Assembly (NCBI RefSeq): GCF_001439665.1
Contig: NZ_LMAK01000034.1
Span: 1-64,000, forward strand
From: Formosa algae
Lineage (GTDB): Bacteria > Bacteroidota > Bacteroidia > Flavobacteriales > Flavobacteriaceae
Direction of reading: 5' to 3'
Length of the DNA stretch: 64,000 bases
The notes beneath the pieces were generated by a model that did not search any database, was not told the origin of the DNA, and saw nothing but the letters and a program-made list of their open reading frames with translations. Made by a program: the position numbers and the translations under genes. Below, piece by piece: positions 15,488 to 22,957 of the stretch; positions within the stretch are counted from its first letter, which is position 1; each line of letters opens with the position of its first letter.

Positions 15488-17908
15488 TTAGTCTTTACCT
15501 GTAGATGTTTTTTTAAACCCGAAAAACAATCCGATTAAAACCAATACACCCAGCACAACAGAACTTGCTAAAGCTATTGTACTTCCTTTTTGTATGACTG
15601 TAGGCTCAAATTTAAATTCGATACTATGAGTTCCTGCAGGAATATCTAAACCACGTAAAATATAATTTACACGTTCATGAGGGACTAACTCGCCATCCAT
15701 AAAAGCATCCCAACCATCTGCGTAATAAATTTCTGAAAATACAGCAAAGCCATTTTGACTATTTGTAGACTTGTACTTAATATAATTAGGCTTATAAGTT
15801 ATAGCTTGAATAGTTGCTGTAGAATCTACAACATTCGCCGTATTTTTAATCGTTTTAGAAGTTGTAACAGCAACATGTCGTGTATCTAAACTATCTAATT
15901 GCAGTATTTCTTGATTTGCAGATTCTACGGTTTTTACACGATTTACAAACCAAGCATTTCCATTAGCATCTGTATTTTCGTAAGGAAAATAAGCACCTTT
16001 TTCGTCTTGAGCGATAATATACTTGGTATTCAACATGTTTAACACGTTGATGTTGTTTTTAGAAATATAAAAATCGAAAACTTCATTATATCTACCCAAT
16101 TTAGCTGCGTGATATCCATTTAAAGAATTATGAAAGTAGGATGCTCTTGCAGCACCGGAAGTGACATCAAAAACTCTAAAATGTGTAGTATCTTTTAAGA
16201 TTTGTAAATCGGCAGCATTAGCCTGAAATGGCTTATTAACTTGCATAGCAGATTTAAAATCATCGTTATTCACATAACGCTTATCAACCCCAATCAAATC
16301 AACTAAAATTAGAGCTGCAAGACTCACCACGACAAGTGTTTCCGATATCTTTTTCTTCAAAAACATAAAGACAACCGTAGCCGCTAATAAAACAAATATT
16401 AAAGTTCTAAAGGTATCTTGTGTAAACATAGATGCTCTATCTGCTCGAATGGCATCAATAAAATCTGGTCCGTAATTTTGTGCGTAATACCCATCATTTC
16501 TGCCTACAAAATCAAATAAAGCAGACTTAAATACTAATAATAACACCGCTAAGCCTGCAGTAATTCCTGCCGAAAATTTTAAGGCCTTAAGTTTTTCATC
16601 ATTAGTTTCGGTGACTTTAAATAATTCAACCAAACCTAAAGTACCTAAAACTGGAATACATAATTCCAAAATCACCTGAATAGAACTTACTGCTCTAAAC
16701 TTGTTATACATGGGCACAAAATCGATAAAGAAATCGGTTAATAAACCAAAATGTTTTCCAAAAGATAATAATAGTGATAAGACTGTTCCTCCAACTAACC
16801 ACCATTTAACACGTCCTTTAACAAGGAATAACCCTAATACGAATAGGAATAAAATTACTGCGCCTACATATGCTGGTGCCTCAACTATTGGTTGTATTCC
16901 CCAATAAGTTGGTGTTTGCTTAACAATTTCTCTAGCTTGTAATGGTGTAGCTCCACGTTTTAAATTAAACTGATAATATTCAGAATCGGTACCAACATCT
17001 TCATGGCTTCCTCCTCCAAAAATTCTAGGAATAAATAAATTTAAAGCTTCTAGTTTTCCGTAACTGTATTCGGTAATGTAAGATTTATCTAATCCTGTAG
17101 TAGCTTCTTTAGGAGAACCATCTGCATTAATTGTCAACTCACTCTGTCCACGCGTACTTTCTTTTACATATTCCTGAGTTGCTAAAATATTTGTAGCATT
17201 AAGTCCGATAGATAAAATTACTGCAGCTAATAAAATTCCCACAGCTTTAAAAAAATGAGGCAATTCTTTTTGCTTATAAGCATCTACTAAATACGCTATA
17301 CCTAAAACAAGGACTAATAGCATTAAATAATAGGTCATTTGGTAATGATTAGCTACCAACTCTAATCCCATAGCAACCGTGGTTAATAAAAACCCAGCAA
17401 TATATTTGCGTTGAAAAGTGAGCAAGATTCCGCTTAAAACTAAAGGCATATATGCAATGGCATGCGCCTTACTATTATGTCCTACGCCCAGAATGATTAT
17501 TAAATAAGTAGAAAATCCAAAAGCGAGTGCGCCTAAGGCAGCGAGTTTAAAGTCAACTTTTAATGTGAGTAAAAGGATATAAAATCCGATAAGATATAGA
17601 AACAGATAGTCTGCCGGTCTTGGTAAAAACCGAATTGTTAAGTCTAATGTTTTAATGTAATTATGAGGATACTTTGCACCTAATTGATAGGTTGGCATAC
17701 CACCAAACGCACTATTTGTCCAATAGGTTTCTTCTCCAGTTTGGGCTTTAAAATCCTTTTGTTGTTTAGACATCCCAATATAATGCATGATGTCGCTCTG
17801 AAAAATTTCTTTCCCTTTTAAAACTGGACTAAAATAGGCTAATGAAATAATAACAAAACCTATAAATACTAATAAATGTGGTAAAAATCGTTTAATTGAT
17901 AATGACAT
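15488..17908 (-). CDS. YfhO family membrane protein
   Basis: An 806-residue protein with about 12 predicted membrane helices in the first 530 residues, a large C-terminal soluble domain (about 530-770) and one last helix. The N-terminus with a periplasmic loop after the first helix is typical of YfhO and resembles GT-C glycosyltransferases. In Bacillus, YfhO adds glucose to lipoteichoic acid; its role in Bacteroidota is not known, but transfer of a sugar from a lipid carrier is a reasonable inference. It is the second gene of the minus-strand operon, 29 bases after the DUF4834 gene. Confidence 0.88.
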   Translation of the reverse strand: MSLSIKRFLPHLLVFIGFVIISLAYFSPVLKGKEIFQSDIMHYIGMSKQQKDFKAQTGEETYWTNSAFGGMPTYQLGAKYPHNYIKTLDLTIRFLPRPADYLFLYLIGFYILLLTLKVDFKLAALGALAFGFSTYLIIILGVGHNSKAHAIAYMPLVLSGILLTFQRKYIAGFLLTTVAMGLELVANHYQMTYYLMLLVLVLGIAYLVDAYKQKELPHFFKAVGILLAAVILSIGLNATNILATQEYVKESTRGQSELTINADGSPKEATTGLDKSYITEYSYGKLEALNLFIPRIFGGGSHEDVGTDSEYYQFNLKRGATPLQAREIVKQTPTYWGIQPIVEAPAYVGAVILFLFVLGLFLVKGRVKWWLVGGTVLSLLLSFGKHFGLLTDFFIDFVPMYNKFRAVSSIQVILELCIPVLGTLGLVELFKVTETNDEKLKALKFSAGITAGLAVLLLVFKSALFDFVGRNDGYYAQNYGPDFIDAIRADRASMFTQDTFRTLIFVLLAATVVFMFLKKKISETLVVVSLAALILVDLIGVDKRYVNNDDFKSAMQVNKPFQANAADLQILKDTTHFRVFDVTSGAARASYFHNSLNGYHAAKLGRYNEVFDFYISKNNINVLNMLNTKYIIAQDEKGAYFPYENTDANGNAWFVNRVKTVESANQEILQLDSLDTRHVAVTTSKTIKNTANVVDSTATIQAITYKPNYIKYKSTNSQNGFAVFSEIYYADGWDAFMDGELVPHERVNYILRGLDIPAGTHSIEFKFEPTVIQKGSTIALASSVVLGVLVLIGLFFGFKKTSTGKD

Positions 17909-17937
17909 GAATATGTGTTAAACTATGATTGCGAAAA

Positions 17938-18216
17938 TTAATCAATTTCTTCGTAATCTACATATTCACCAACATTTTTATTTGAAGTTTCTTGCTTAGG
18001 CATCTTATCAATAACGACTTCGCCTTCAGGCTGAGATTGTTGACGTTTTTGTTGATTAGGATTGAATTGAGATCCAAATTTTTCTTCAGCTTTTTTCACA
18101 AAAAACTGCATAATAAATGGGGCGAAAAGTCTTAAAAGAATCTTCCCTCCAAACCAAATCAATAAAATTATTAATATCGTTCTCATTAAACCTGTCGCCG
18201 AGGCGTATTGAAGCAT
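17938..18216 (-). CDS. DUF4834 family small membrane protein
   Basis: A 92-residue protein with one membrane helix near the N-terminus (LMRTILIILLIWFGGKILLR) and a charged cytoplasmic tail ending in VDYEEID. I chose the ATG at 18216 because the upstream in-frame TTG at 18234 overlaps the promoter box. This matches the short DUF4834 proteins of flavobacteria, which have no known function. It is the first gene of the operon with YfhO, the glycosyltransferase and the flippase. Confidence 0.75.
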   Translation of the reverse strand: MLQYASATGLMRTILIILLIWFGGKILLRLFAPFIMQFFVKKAEEKFGSQFNPNQQKRQQSQPEGEVVIDKMPKQETSNKNVGEYVDYEEID

Positions 18217-18231
18217 AGTTATAGTTTTGTA

Positions 18232-18239
18232 CAAAAATA
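18232..18239 (-). promoter_or_regulatory. putative promoter of the DUF4834-YfhO-glycosyltransferase-flippase operon
   Basis: The minus strand reads TATTTTTG, an exact -7 consensus match ending 15 bases before the chosen start of the DUF4834 gene. The gaps inside the operon (29, 27 and -1 bases) leave no room for strong internal promoters. Confidence 0.5.
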
Positions 18240-18293
18240 CAATTCTTATACTTTAAAATGAATTGTAAATTGATAAAAAAAATATAAAATCTC

Positions 18294-18301
18294 TATATTT
18301 G
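18294..18301 (+). promoter_or_regulatory. putative TAnnTTTG promoter of the outer-membrane protein gene
   Basis: TATATTTG matches the -7 consensus exactly and ends 28 bases before the ATG at 18330. A TTG lies about 21 bases upstream of the box, close to the expected -33 position. Confidence 0.5.
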
Positions 18302-18329
18302 GAGGCTAAGATCTCAAAGTACTTGACCT

Positions 18330-19349
18330 ATGAAAACCTATTTCGCTTTAATTCTATCTATTATCCCGCTGATTGGATTCGCACAATATACAGATGTTAT
18401 AAACTCTAACCGTCCTGGTGCCTCTAAAAGTGCGTATGCAGTTGGTGTAAATGTTATACAAGTTGAAGCGGGTATTTATTATGTAAAAGAAGATCATATT
18501 CCTTTGCAGTACGATGTGAGTGGTGTTGGAACCAACTTTGCTGCCCGATATGGATTATTATGGGAACCATTAGAAATTATTGTTGATGGAAACTTTCAAA
18601 CAGATACCTATACAGATTATAGTTCGACTATAGATAGTGATTATACGCGTTCTAATATGAAATATTTTTCCATGGGTGCTAAATACCTTATATACGATCC
18701 GAATAAAAAAGCAGGAGAAGACAAACCTAACCTATATAGCTGGAAAGCCAATAGAAAGTTTAAATGGAGTCGTTTAATACCTGCGGTGTCTATATATGCT
18801 GGAGCAAATTACGATACAGAATTTAACCCTTATACCCCTTATGGTATTGAAGGTTTTAGTCCTAAAGTGTCTATAGCTACTCAACACAACTTTACAAATG
18901 GTTGGGTATTTATCATGAATCTATCTAAAAACAGAATAGGCATGAAGGATAGTAGTGATGAAGATGCCTCTGATTTACAATATATTTTCACGCTTACACA
19001 TGGATTTGGAGAAAAATGGGTAGCTTTTGGAGAATATCAAGGTATTAAAAGTAATTTCTATGCCGACGATTTATTCCGTTTAGGAGGTGCTTATTTATGG
19101 AAAAAAAACTTACAATTCGATACAGCAGTAACGTTTAATGTAAAAGACACTCCAACAGTATTTAACCTTAGTTTCGGAGCCTCTTATCGTTTAGATTTAC
19201 ATAAAGACAAAGTCATTTCTGAAGATAATGGAACATCTGCAAAAGAAGAAGCAGAACGTTTAAATAACAAAGATTATTATAAGTTTGGTGAAGACGAAGA
19301 TAAAGACAAAAACAAAGATACTGCGCCAACAGAATACAAAATGGATTAA
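18330..19349 (+). CDS. outer-membrane beta-barrel protein, MetA-pathway/transporter-like
   Basis: A 339-residue exported protein with a signal peptide (cleavage after FAQ, residue 18). The body shows alternating amphipathic strands typical of an outer-membrane barrel, and it starts with NSNRPGAS, like the Bacteroidota members of the phenol_MetA_deg transporter-like family. The last 40 residues form a charged tail rich in Lys, Asp and Glu. The substrate is unknown. It ends 43 bases before the N-acyltransferase-like gene, so the two may be co-transcribed, but a functional link is not clear. Confidence 0.7.
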   Translation: MKTYFALILSIIPLIGFAQYTDVINSNRPGASKSAYAVGVNVIQVEAGIYYVKEDHIPLQYDVSGVGTNFAARYGLLWEPLEIIVDGNFQTDTYTDYSSTIDSDYTRSNMKYFSMGAKYLIYDPNKKAGEDKPNLYSWKANRKFKWSRLIPAVSIYAGANYDTEFNPYTPYGIEGFSPKVSIATQHNFTNGWVFIMNLSKNRIGMKDSSDEDASDLQYIFTLTHGFGEKWVAFGEYQGIKSNFYADDLFRLGGAYLWKKNLQFDTAVTFNVKDTPTVFNLSFGASYRLDLHKDKVISEDNGTSAKEEAERLNNKDYYKFGEDEDKDKNKDTAPTEYKMD

Positions 19350-19392
19350 GACATCCTAATTATTAAATATTTGAATACGTAGAAATCATTAA

Positions 19393-20517
19393 ATGATTAT
19401 ATTAAAAGAAGTACAAACTAAAAAGGAATTAAAAGCTTTCGTAAAATTCCCTTTCGAACTTTATAAAGGATCTCCATATTGGGTTCCGCCAATTATTTCG
19501 CAAGAAATGGAAGTGTTTAACAGAGATGAAAATCCTATTTTTAATGATGCTACCGCTACGCTATTTGTGGCACTTAAAAACAATAAAATAGTAGGAAGAA
19601 TTGCTATAATCATTAATAAATTAGACTTAAAACAATCTCAGAATAAAATACGTTTTGGATGGTTTGATGTTATAGACGATATAGAAGTTACTAAAACCTT
19701 GTTAGATAAAGTAAACGACATTGGAGTACAACATAATTTAGAGTATATGGAAGGTCCTATCGGGTTTTCTAACTTAGATAAAGTGGGTGTGCTTACCGAA
19801 GGTTACGACCATATTGGTTCTATGATTACGTGGTACAACCATCCGTATTATGTAGACCACTTAGTCGCTTTAGGTTTGGTACAAGAAAAAGAATACCAAG
19901 AAAATAAATTTCCGTTTTCTAACGTAAAACCGGAATTCTTTAAGAGAATAAATGAATTAGTAAAGAAACGTTATGGTTTACGGCCTTTAAATTTTACTAA
20001 GACAGATGATTTAATGCCTTATGTAGATCAAATGTTTGATCTTTTTAATACCAGTTATTCTGAATTAGCCTCGTTTGTAGAAATTACAGAACGACAGAAA
20101 TCCTATTTTAAGAAAAAATTCATCTCTTTTATAAATCCTGAATTTATAAAGTTTGTAATGGATGAAGACGATAATATGGTAGCTTTTGCTGTAGTGATGC
20201 CGTCTTTTGCTGAAGCACTTCAAAAAGCAAATGGTAAACTGTTTCCTTTTGGTTTTATGCATTTACTGAAAGCTAAAAAAGAATGTAAAACCGTATCGTT
20301 TTACTTAATTGGTGTAGAACCTAAGTATAAAAACAAAGGTGTTACGGCTATTATTTTTAATGAATATTATGAAACATTAAAACCAATGGGCGTTGAAACA
20401 TGTATTCGCACACCAGAATTGGAAGAAAATTATGCCTCTCACCAAATCTGGAAACATTTTGAAGCAACGACTTATAAGCGTAGAAAAACGTATCGTAAAG
20501 ATTTAAAAACTATATAA
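19393..20517 (+). CDS. GNAT-like N-acyltransferase, candidate for lipid N-acylation
   Basis: A 374-residue cytoplasmic protein. It begins with a conserved block (LYKGSPYWVPP, residues about 23-33) and contains two GNAT-like halves; the C-terminal half has the acyl-donor-binding pattern YLIGVEPKYKNKGVTAIIF. Such large proteins are widespread in Bacteroidota and are sometimes misnamed GTP cyclohydrolase. It is convergent with the alpha-oxoamine synthase gene and shares its terminator. In other bacteria a GNAT-fold enzyme near serine palmitoyltransferase acts as the ceramide synthase. By analogy this protein could acylate the amine of capnine or sphinganine. That role is inference from neighbourhood. 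Confidence 0.7.
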   Translation: MIILKEVQTKKELKAFVKFPFELYKGSPYWVPPIISQEMEVFNRDENPIFNDATATLFVALKNNKIVGRIAIIINKLDLKQSQNKIRFGWFDVIDDIEVTKTLLDKVNDIGVQHNLEYMEGPIGFSNLDKVGVLTEGYDHIGSMITWYNHPYYVDHLVALGLVQEKEYQENKFPFSNVKPEFFKRINELVKKRYGLRPLNFTKTDDLMPYVDQMFDLFNTSYSELASFVEITERQKSYFKKKFISFINPEFIKFVMDEDDNMVAFAVVMPSFAEALQKANGKLFPFGFMHLLKAKKECKTVSFYLIGVEPKYKNKGVTAIIFNEYYETLKPMGVETCIRTPELEENYASHQIWKHFEATTYKRRKTYRKDLKTI

Positions 20518-20521
20518 AAAC

Positions 20522-20556
20522 AAAAAATCCGAAACTTATAGGTTTCGGATTTTTTT
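20522..20556. terminator. strong bidirectional terminator
   Basis: A near-perfect inverted repeat, arms AAAAAATCCGAAAC and GTTTCGGATTTTTT with a 6-base loop, flanked by an A-run and a T-run. It lies between the convergent N-acyltransferase-like and alpha-oxoamine synthase genes and serves both. Confidence 0.88.
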
Positions 20557-20579
20557 ATATGTTATAAACAATTTACTTA

Positions 20580-21836
20580 CTATTCCATTGCGGCAGCAAC
20601 AGATGCAGATAAACGTTTGTAAGTTCCATTTTCTAATCGTGAACGAATTGCTTCAAAAGCATCTAAAGTTTCGTTAACATCGTCTAAATCATGAGTTGCA
20701 GTTGGGATTAATCTTAATAAAATTAAACCTTTTGGAATTACCGGATACACTACTATAGAACAGAAAATTCCATGATTTTCACGTAAATCTTTCACCAAAG
20801 CCATAGCTTCTGGTATACTTCCTTTTAAATATACTGGAGTAACACAACTTTGTGTTGTTCCGATATCAAAACCACGAGATTTTAAACCTGATTGTAATGC
20901 ATTTGTATTTTCCCAAAGTTTTGCTTTTAGTTCTGGCATTGTTCTAAGCATATCTAAACGCTTTAAAGCACCTACAACTAATTGCATTTGAAGTGATTTA
21001 GCAAACATTTGAGAACGTAAATTATATTTTAAGTAATCTATAATTTCTTGATCTGCTGCAATAAATGCACCTGTACTTGCTAAAGATTTAGCAAAGGTTG
21101 CAAAATACACATCGATACCATCTTGAACACCTTGCTCTTCTCCTGCTCCAGCACCTGTTTTTCCTAAAGTACCAAAACCGTGAGCATCATCTACCAAAAA
21201 TCTGAAGTCATACTTCTCTTTTAAAGCAACAATTTCCTTTAAACGTCCTTGTTCTCCACGCATACCGAAAACACCTTCAGAAATAACTAAAATCCCTCCT
21301 CCAGTATGTTCTGCCATTTTTGTAGCACGTTCAAGATTTTTTTCTAGACTTTCAATATCATTGTGTTTGTAAGTAAAACGTTTACCCATATGTAAGCGTA
21401 CACCGTCTATAATACAAGCATGTGCATCTACATCGTATACAATAACATCGTCTTTAGATACCAAGGCATCTATAGTAGACACCATACCTTGATAACCAAA
21501 GTTTAATAAATAAGCAGCTTCTTTACTTACGAATTCAGCCAATTCATTTTGTAACTTTTCATGAAGATCTGTATGACCAGACATCATTCTTGCTCCCATT
21601 GGGTAAGCAGAACCATAAGCAACACCTGCTTCTGCATCTACTTTCCTAACTTCAGGGTGATTTGCTAATCCTAAATAGTCATTGATACTCCAAGTCACAA
21701 CATCTTTCCCTTGGAACTTCATTCTGTTAGATATTTCTCCTTCAATCTTAGGAAAAACGAAATAACCTTCTGCTTGAGACGCCCATTTTCCTAAAGGTCC
21801 TTTATCCTTATATATTTTTTCAAATAAATCTTTCAT
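20580..21836 (-). CDS. capB: alpha-oxoamine synthase: cysteate (or serine) fatty-acyltransferase
   Basis: A PLP enzyme that condenses an amino acid with a fatty acyl thioester, with loss of CO2. The 418 residues have the family pattern: stacking His139 in DVDAHAC, Asp216-Asp217 and His219 in VDDAHGFG, and PLP Lys250 in FAKSLASTG. The family includes serine palmitoyltransferase, KBL, BioF and the cysteate acyltransferase (CapB/SulA) of sulfonolipid synthesis. I prefer the last because the next gene upstream on the same strand is a divergent cysteine-synthase homologue fitting cysteate synthase. The sequence alone does not separate CapB from serine palmitoyltransferase. It has its own promoter box. 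Confidence 0.75.
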   Translation of the reverse strand: MKDLFEKIYKDKGPLGKWASQAEGYFVFPKIEGEISNRMKFQGKDVVTWSINDYLGLANHPEVRKVDAEAGVAYGSAYPMGARMMSGHTDLHEKLQNELAEFVSKEAAYLLNFGYQGMVSTIDALVSKDDVIVYDVDAHACIIDGVRLHMGKRFTYKHNDIESLEKNLERATKMAEHTGGGILVISEGVFGMRGEQGRLKEIVALKEKYDFRFLVDDAHGFGTLGKTGAGAGEEQGVQDGIDVYFATFAKSLASTGAFIAADQEIIDYLKYNLRSQMFAKSLQMQLVVGALKRLDMLRTMPELKAKLWENTNALQSGLKSRGFDIGTTQSCVTPVYLKGSIPEAMALVKDLRENHGIFCSIVVYPVIPKGLILLRLIPTATHDLDDVNETLDAFEAIRSRLENGTYKRLSASVAAAME

Positions 21837-21859
21837 TTAAGCTACTAATATTATTTGGG

Positions 21860-21867
21860 CAAAATTA
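21860..21867 (-). promoter_or_regulatory. putative TAnnTTTG promoter of the alpha-oxoamine synthase gene
   Basis: The minus strand reads TAATTTTG, an exact match to the -7 consensus ending 23 bases before the ATG. It lies after the hairpin that follows the cysteate-synthase-like gene, so the two genes may be transcribed separately. Confidence 0.5.
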
Positions 21868-21928
21868 GCCATTTTTGACATTATGACATAATAAATTTAA
21901 ACCCTGTTGTTAACAAACTTAATAACAA

Positions 21929-21961
21929 AGCACAATGCGTCTATAATCAATGCATTGTGCT
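21929..21961 (-). terminator. hairpin after the cysteate-synthase-like gene
   Basis: A perfect 10-bp inverted repeat (AGCACAATGC/GCATTGTGCT) with a 13-base loop, 9 bases downstream of the minus-strand stop. On that strand it is followed by a moderately T-rich stretch. It may be a terminator or a 3' stabilising hairpin. Confidence 0.5.
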
Positions 21962-21970
21962 CTATTACTA

Positions 21971-22882
21971 TTATTTTATATATTGAATTTTCTGTATTGT
22001 TTCCTTATTAACACTATCAAAAAATCTTTGATCATTCCTCCAAGTATCGCTATAACTCTTATTCAGGTAACGCAAACTATAATCTGGAAACATGACAACT
22101 ATAACATCATTTTCAGAAAAATAATTTACGACATCAAAATCTGTTACTGCCGGTATAAAGCTTTCACTTAGTCCGCCAACACCATGCAAATCTGTTTCCA
22201 CTGCATCACAGGCTTTAGTGTCTTGAAATGTTTTTAATACCGAACAAAAAGCCTCTACACCTAATATTTTAATGTCTGGATTTTGTTCTTTTAAAAACTT
22301 CGCTGTTCCAGAAATTGTTGTTCCAGTACCGCTACACGTTACTAAGTGTGTGATTTTACCTGTTGTTTGTTCCCAAATTTCTGGCCCAGTAGATCTGTAA
22401 TGTGCATCACTATTTAATTGATTAAAATATTGATTGATATATATCGATCCTTTTATTTCACGATGTAATCTTTTAGCAACTTCAAAACAGGATTTTGAAT
22501 AGTCTACACTTTTAGGCTCTGGGCAAACATAAACTGTTACTCCCATAGCTTTAAGTGTATCAATTTTACTCACCTCGCATTTAGAACTTACAGCTAGAAT
22601 ACAATTGTATCCTTTAATACAACCTACCATGGCAATGCTAAACCCTGACTGATCCGAAATCGTTTCAATTATGGTATCACCTGGCTTTAATAATCCTTGC
22701 TTTTCTGCTTGCTCTATAATATGTAAAGCCATTCTATCTTTAGAAGCATGCCCAGGATTAAACGCTTCTACTTTAGCATAAAAATCACCATTGAATTGAG
22801 ACGTAATTGTATTTAGTTTTATTAATGGCGTGCTTCCAACTAAATTCAGTACGTTATCAAATCCTTGATTTTTGTGTTCCAT
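21971..22882 (-). CDS. capA: divergent cysteine-synthase homologue, candidate cysteate synthase
   Basis: A fold-type II PLP enzyme of 303 residues. PLP Lys48 is in NPGHASKDRMA and the phosphate-binding loop is SGTGTTISG (about 184-192), both as in cysteine synthase. However, the usual substrate loop TSGNTG is replaced by TISDQSGFSIA (about 74-84), so substrate use must differ. Cysteate synthase (CapA) makes L-cysteate from O-phosphoserine and sulfite for capnine synthesis and comes from this family. The adjacent alpha-oxoamine synthase fits as CapB. Its own promoter and a hairpin after its stop suggest it is not strictly co-transcribed. The name is an inference from the altered loop plus context. 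Confidence 0.65.
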   Translation of the reverse strand: MEHKNQGFDNVLNLVGSTPLIKLNTITSQFNGDFYAKVEAFNPGHASKDRMALHIIEQAEKQGLLKPGDTIIETISDQSGFSIAMVGCIKGYNCILAVSSKCEVSKIDTLKAMGVTVYVCPEPKSVDYSKSCFEVAKRLHREIKGSIYINQYFNQLNSDAHYRSTGPEIWEQTTGKITHLVTCSGTGTTISGTAKFLKEQNPDIKILGVEAFCSVLKTFQDTKACDAVETDLHGVGGLSESFIPAVTDFDVVNYFSENDVIVVMFPDYSLRYLNKSYSDTWRNDQRFFDSVNKETIQKIQYIK

Positions 22883-22934
22883 AGATGTTAATTATAAGCT
22901 ACTTCATTTTTGATATGAACTAACTAAAACCTGA

Positions 22935-22942
22935 CAAAAATA
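22935..22942 (-). promoter_or_regulatory. putative TAnnTTTG promoter of the cysteate-synthase-like gene
   Basis: The minus strand reads TATTTTTG, an exact -7 match ending 52 bases before the ATG at 22882. It lies in the 75-base gap after the prolyl oligopeptidase gene. Confidence 0.45.
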
Positions 22943-22957
22943 AGCATTTTTTTTTAT

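Noticed and set aside
18217-18234. Upstream TTG start for the DUF4834 gene
   Set aside because: It overlaps the exact TAnnTTTG promoter box; the ATG at 18216 fits the family start.
20580-21836. Serine palmitoyltransferase as the firm name of the alpha-oxoamine synthase
   Set aside because: The neighbouring cysteine-synthase homologue makes cysteate acyltransferase more likely, though not proven.
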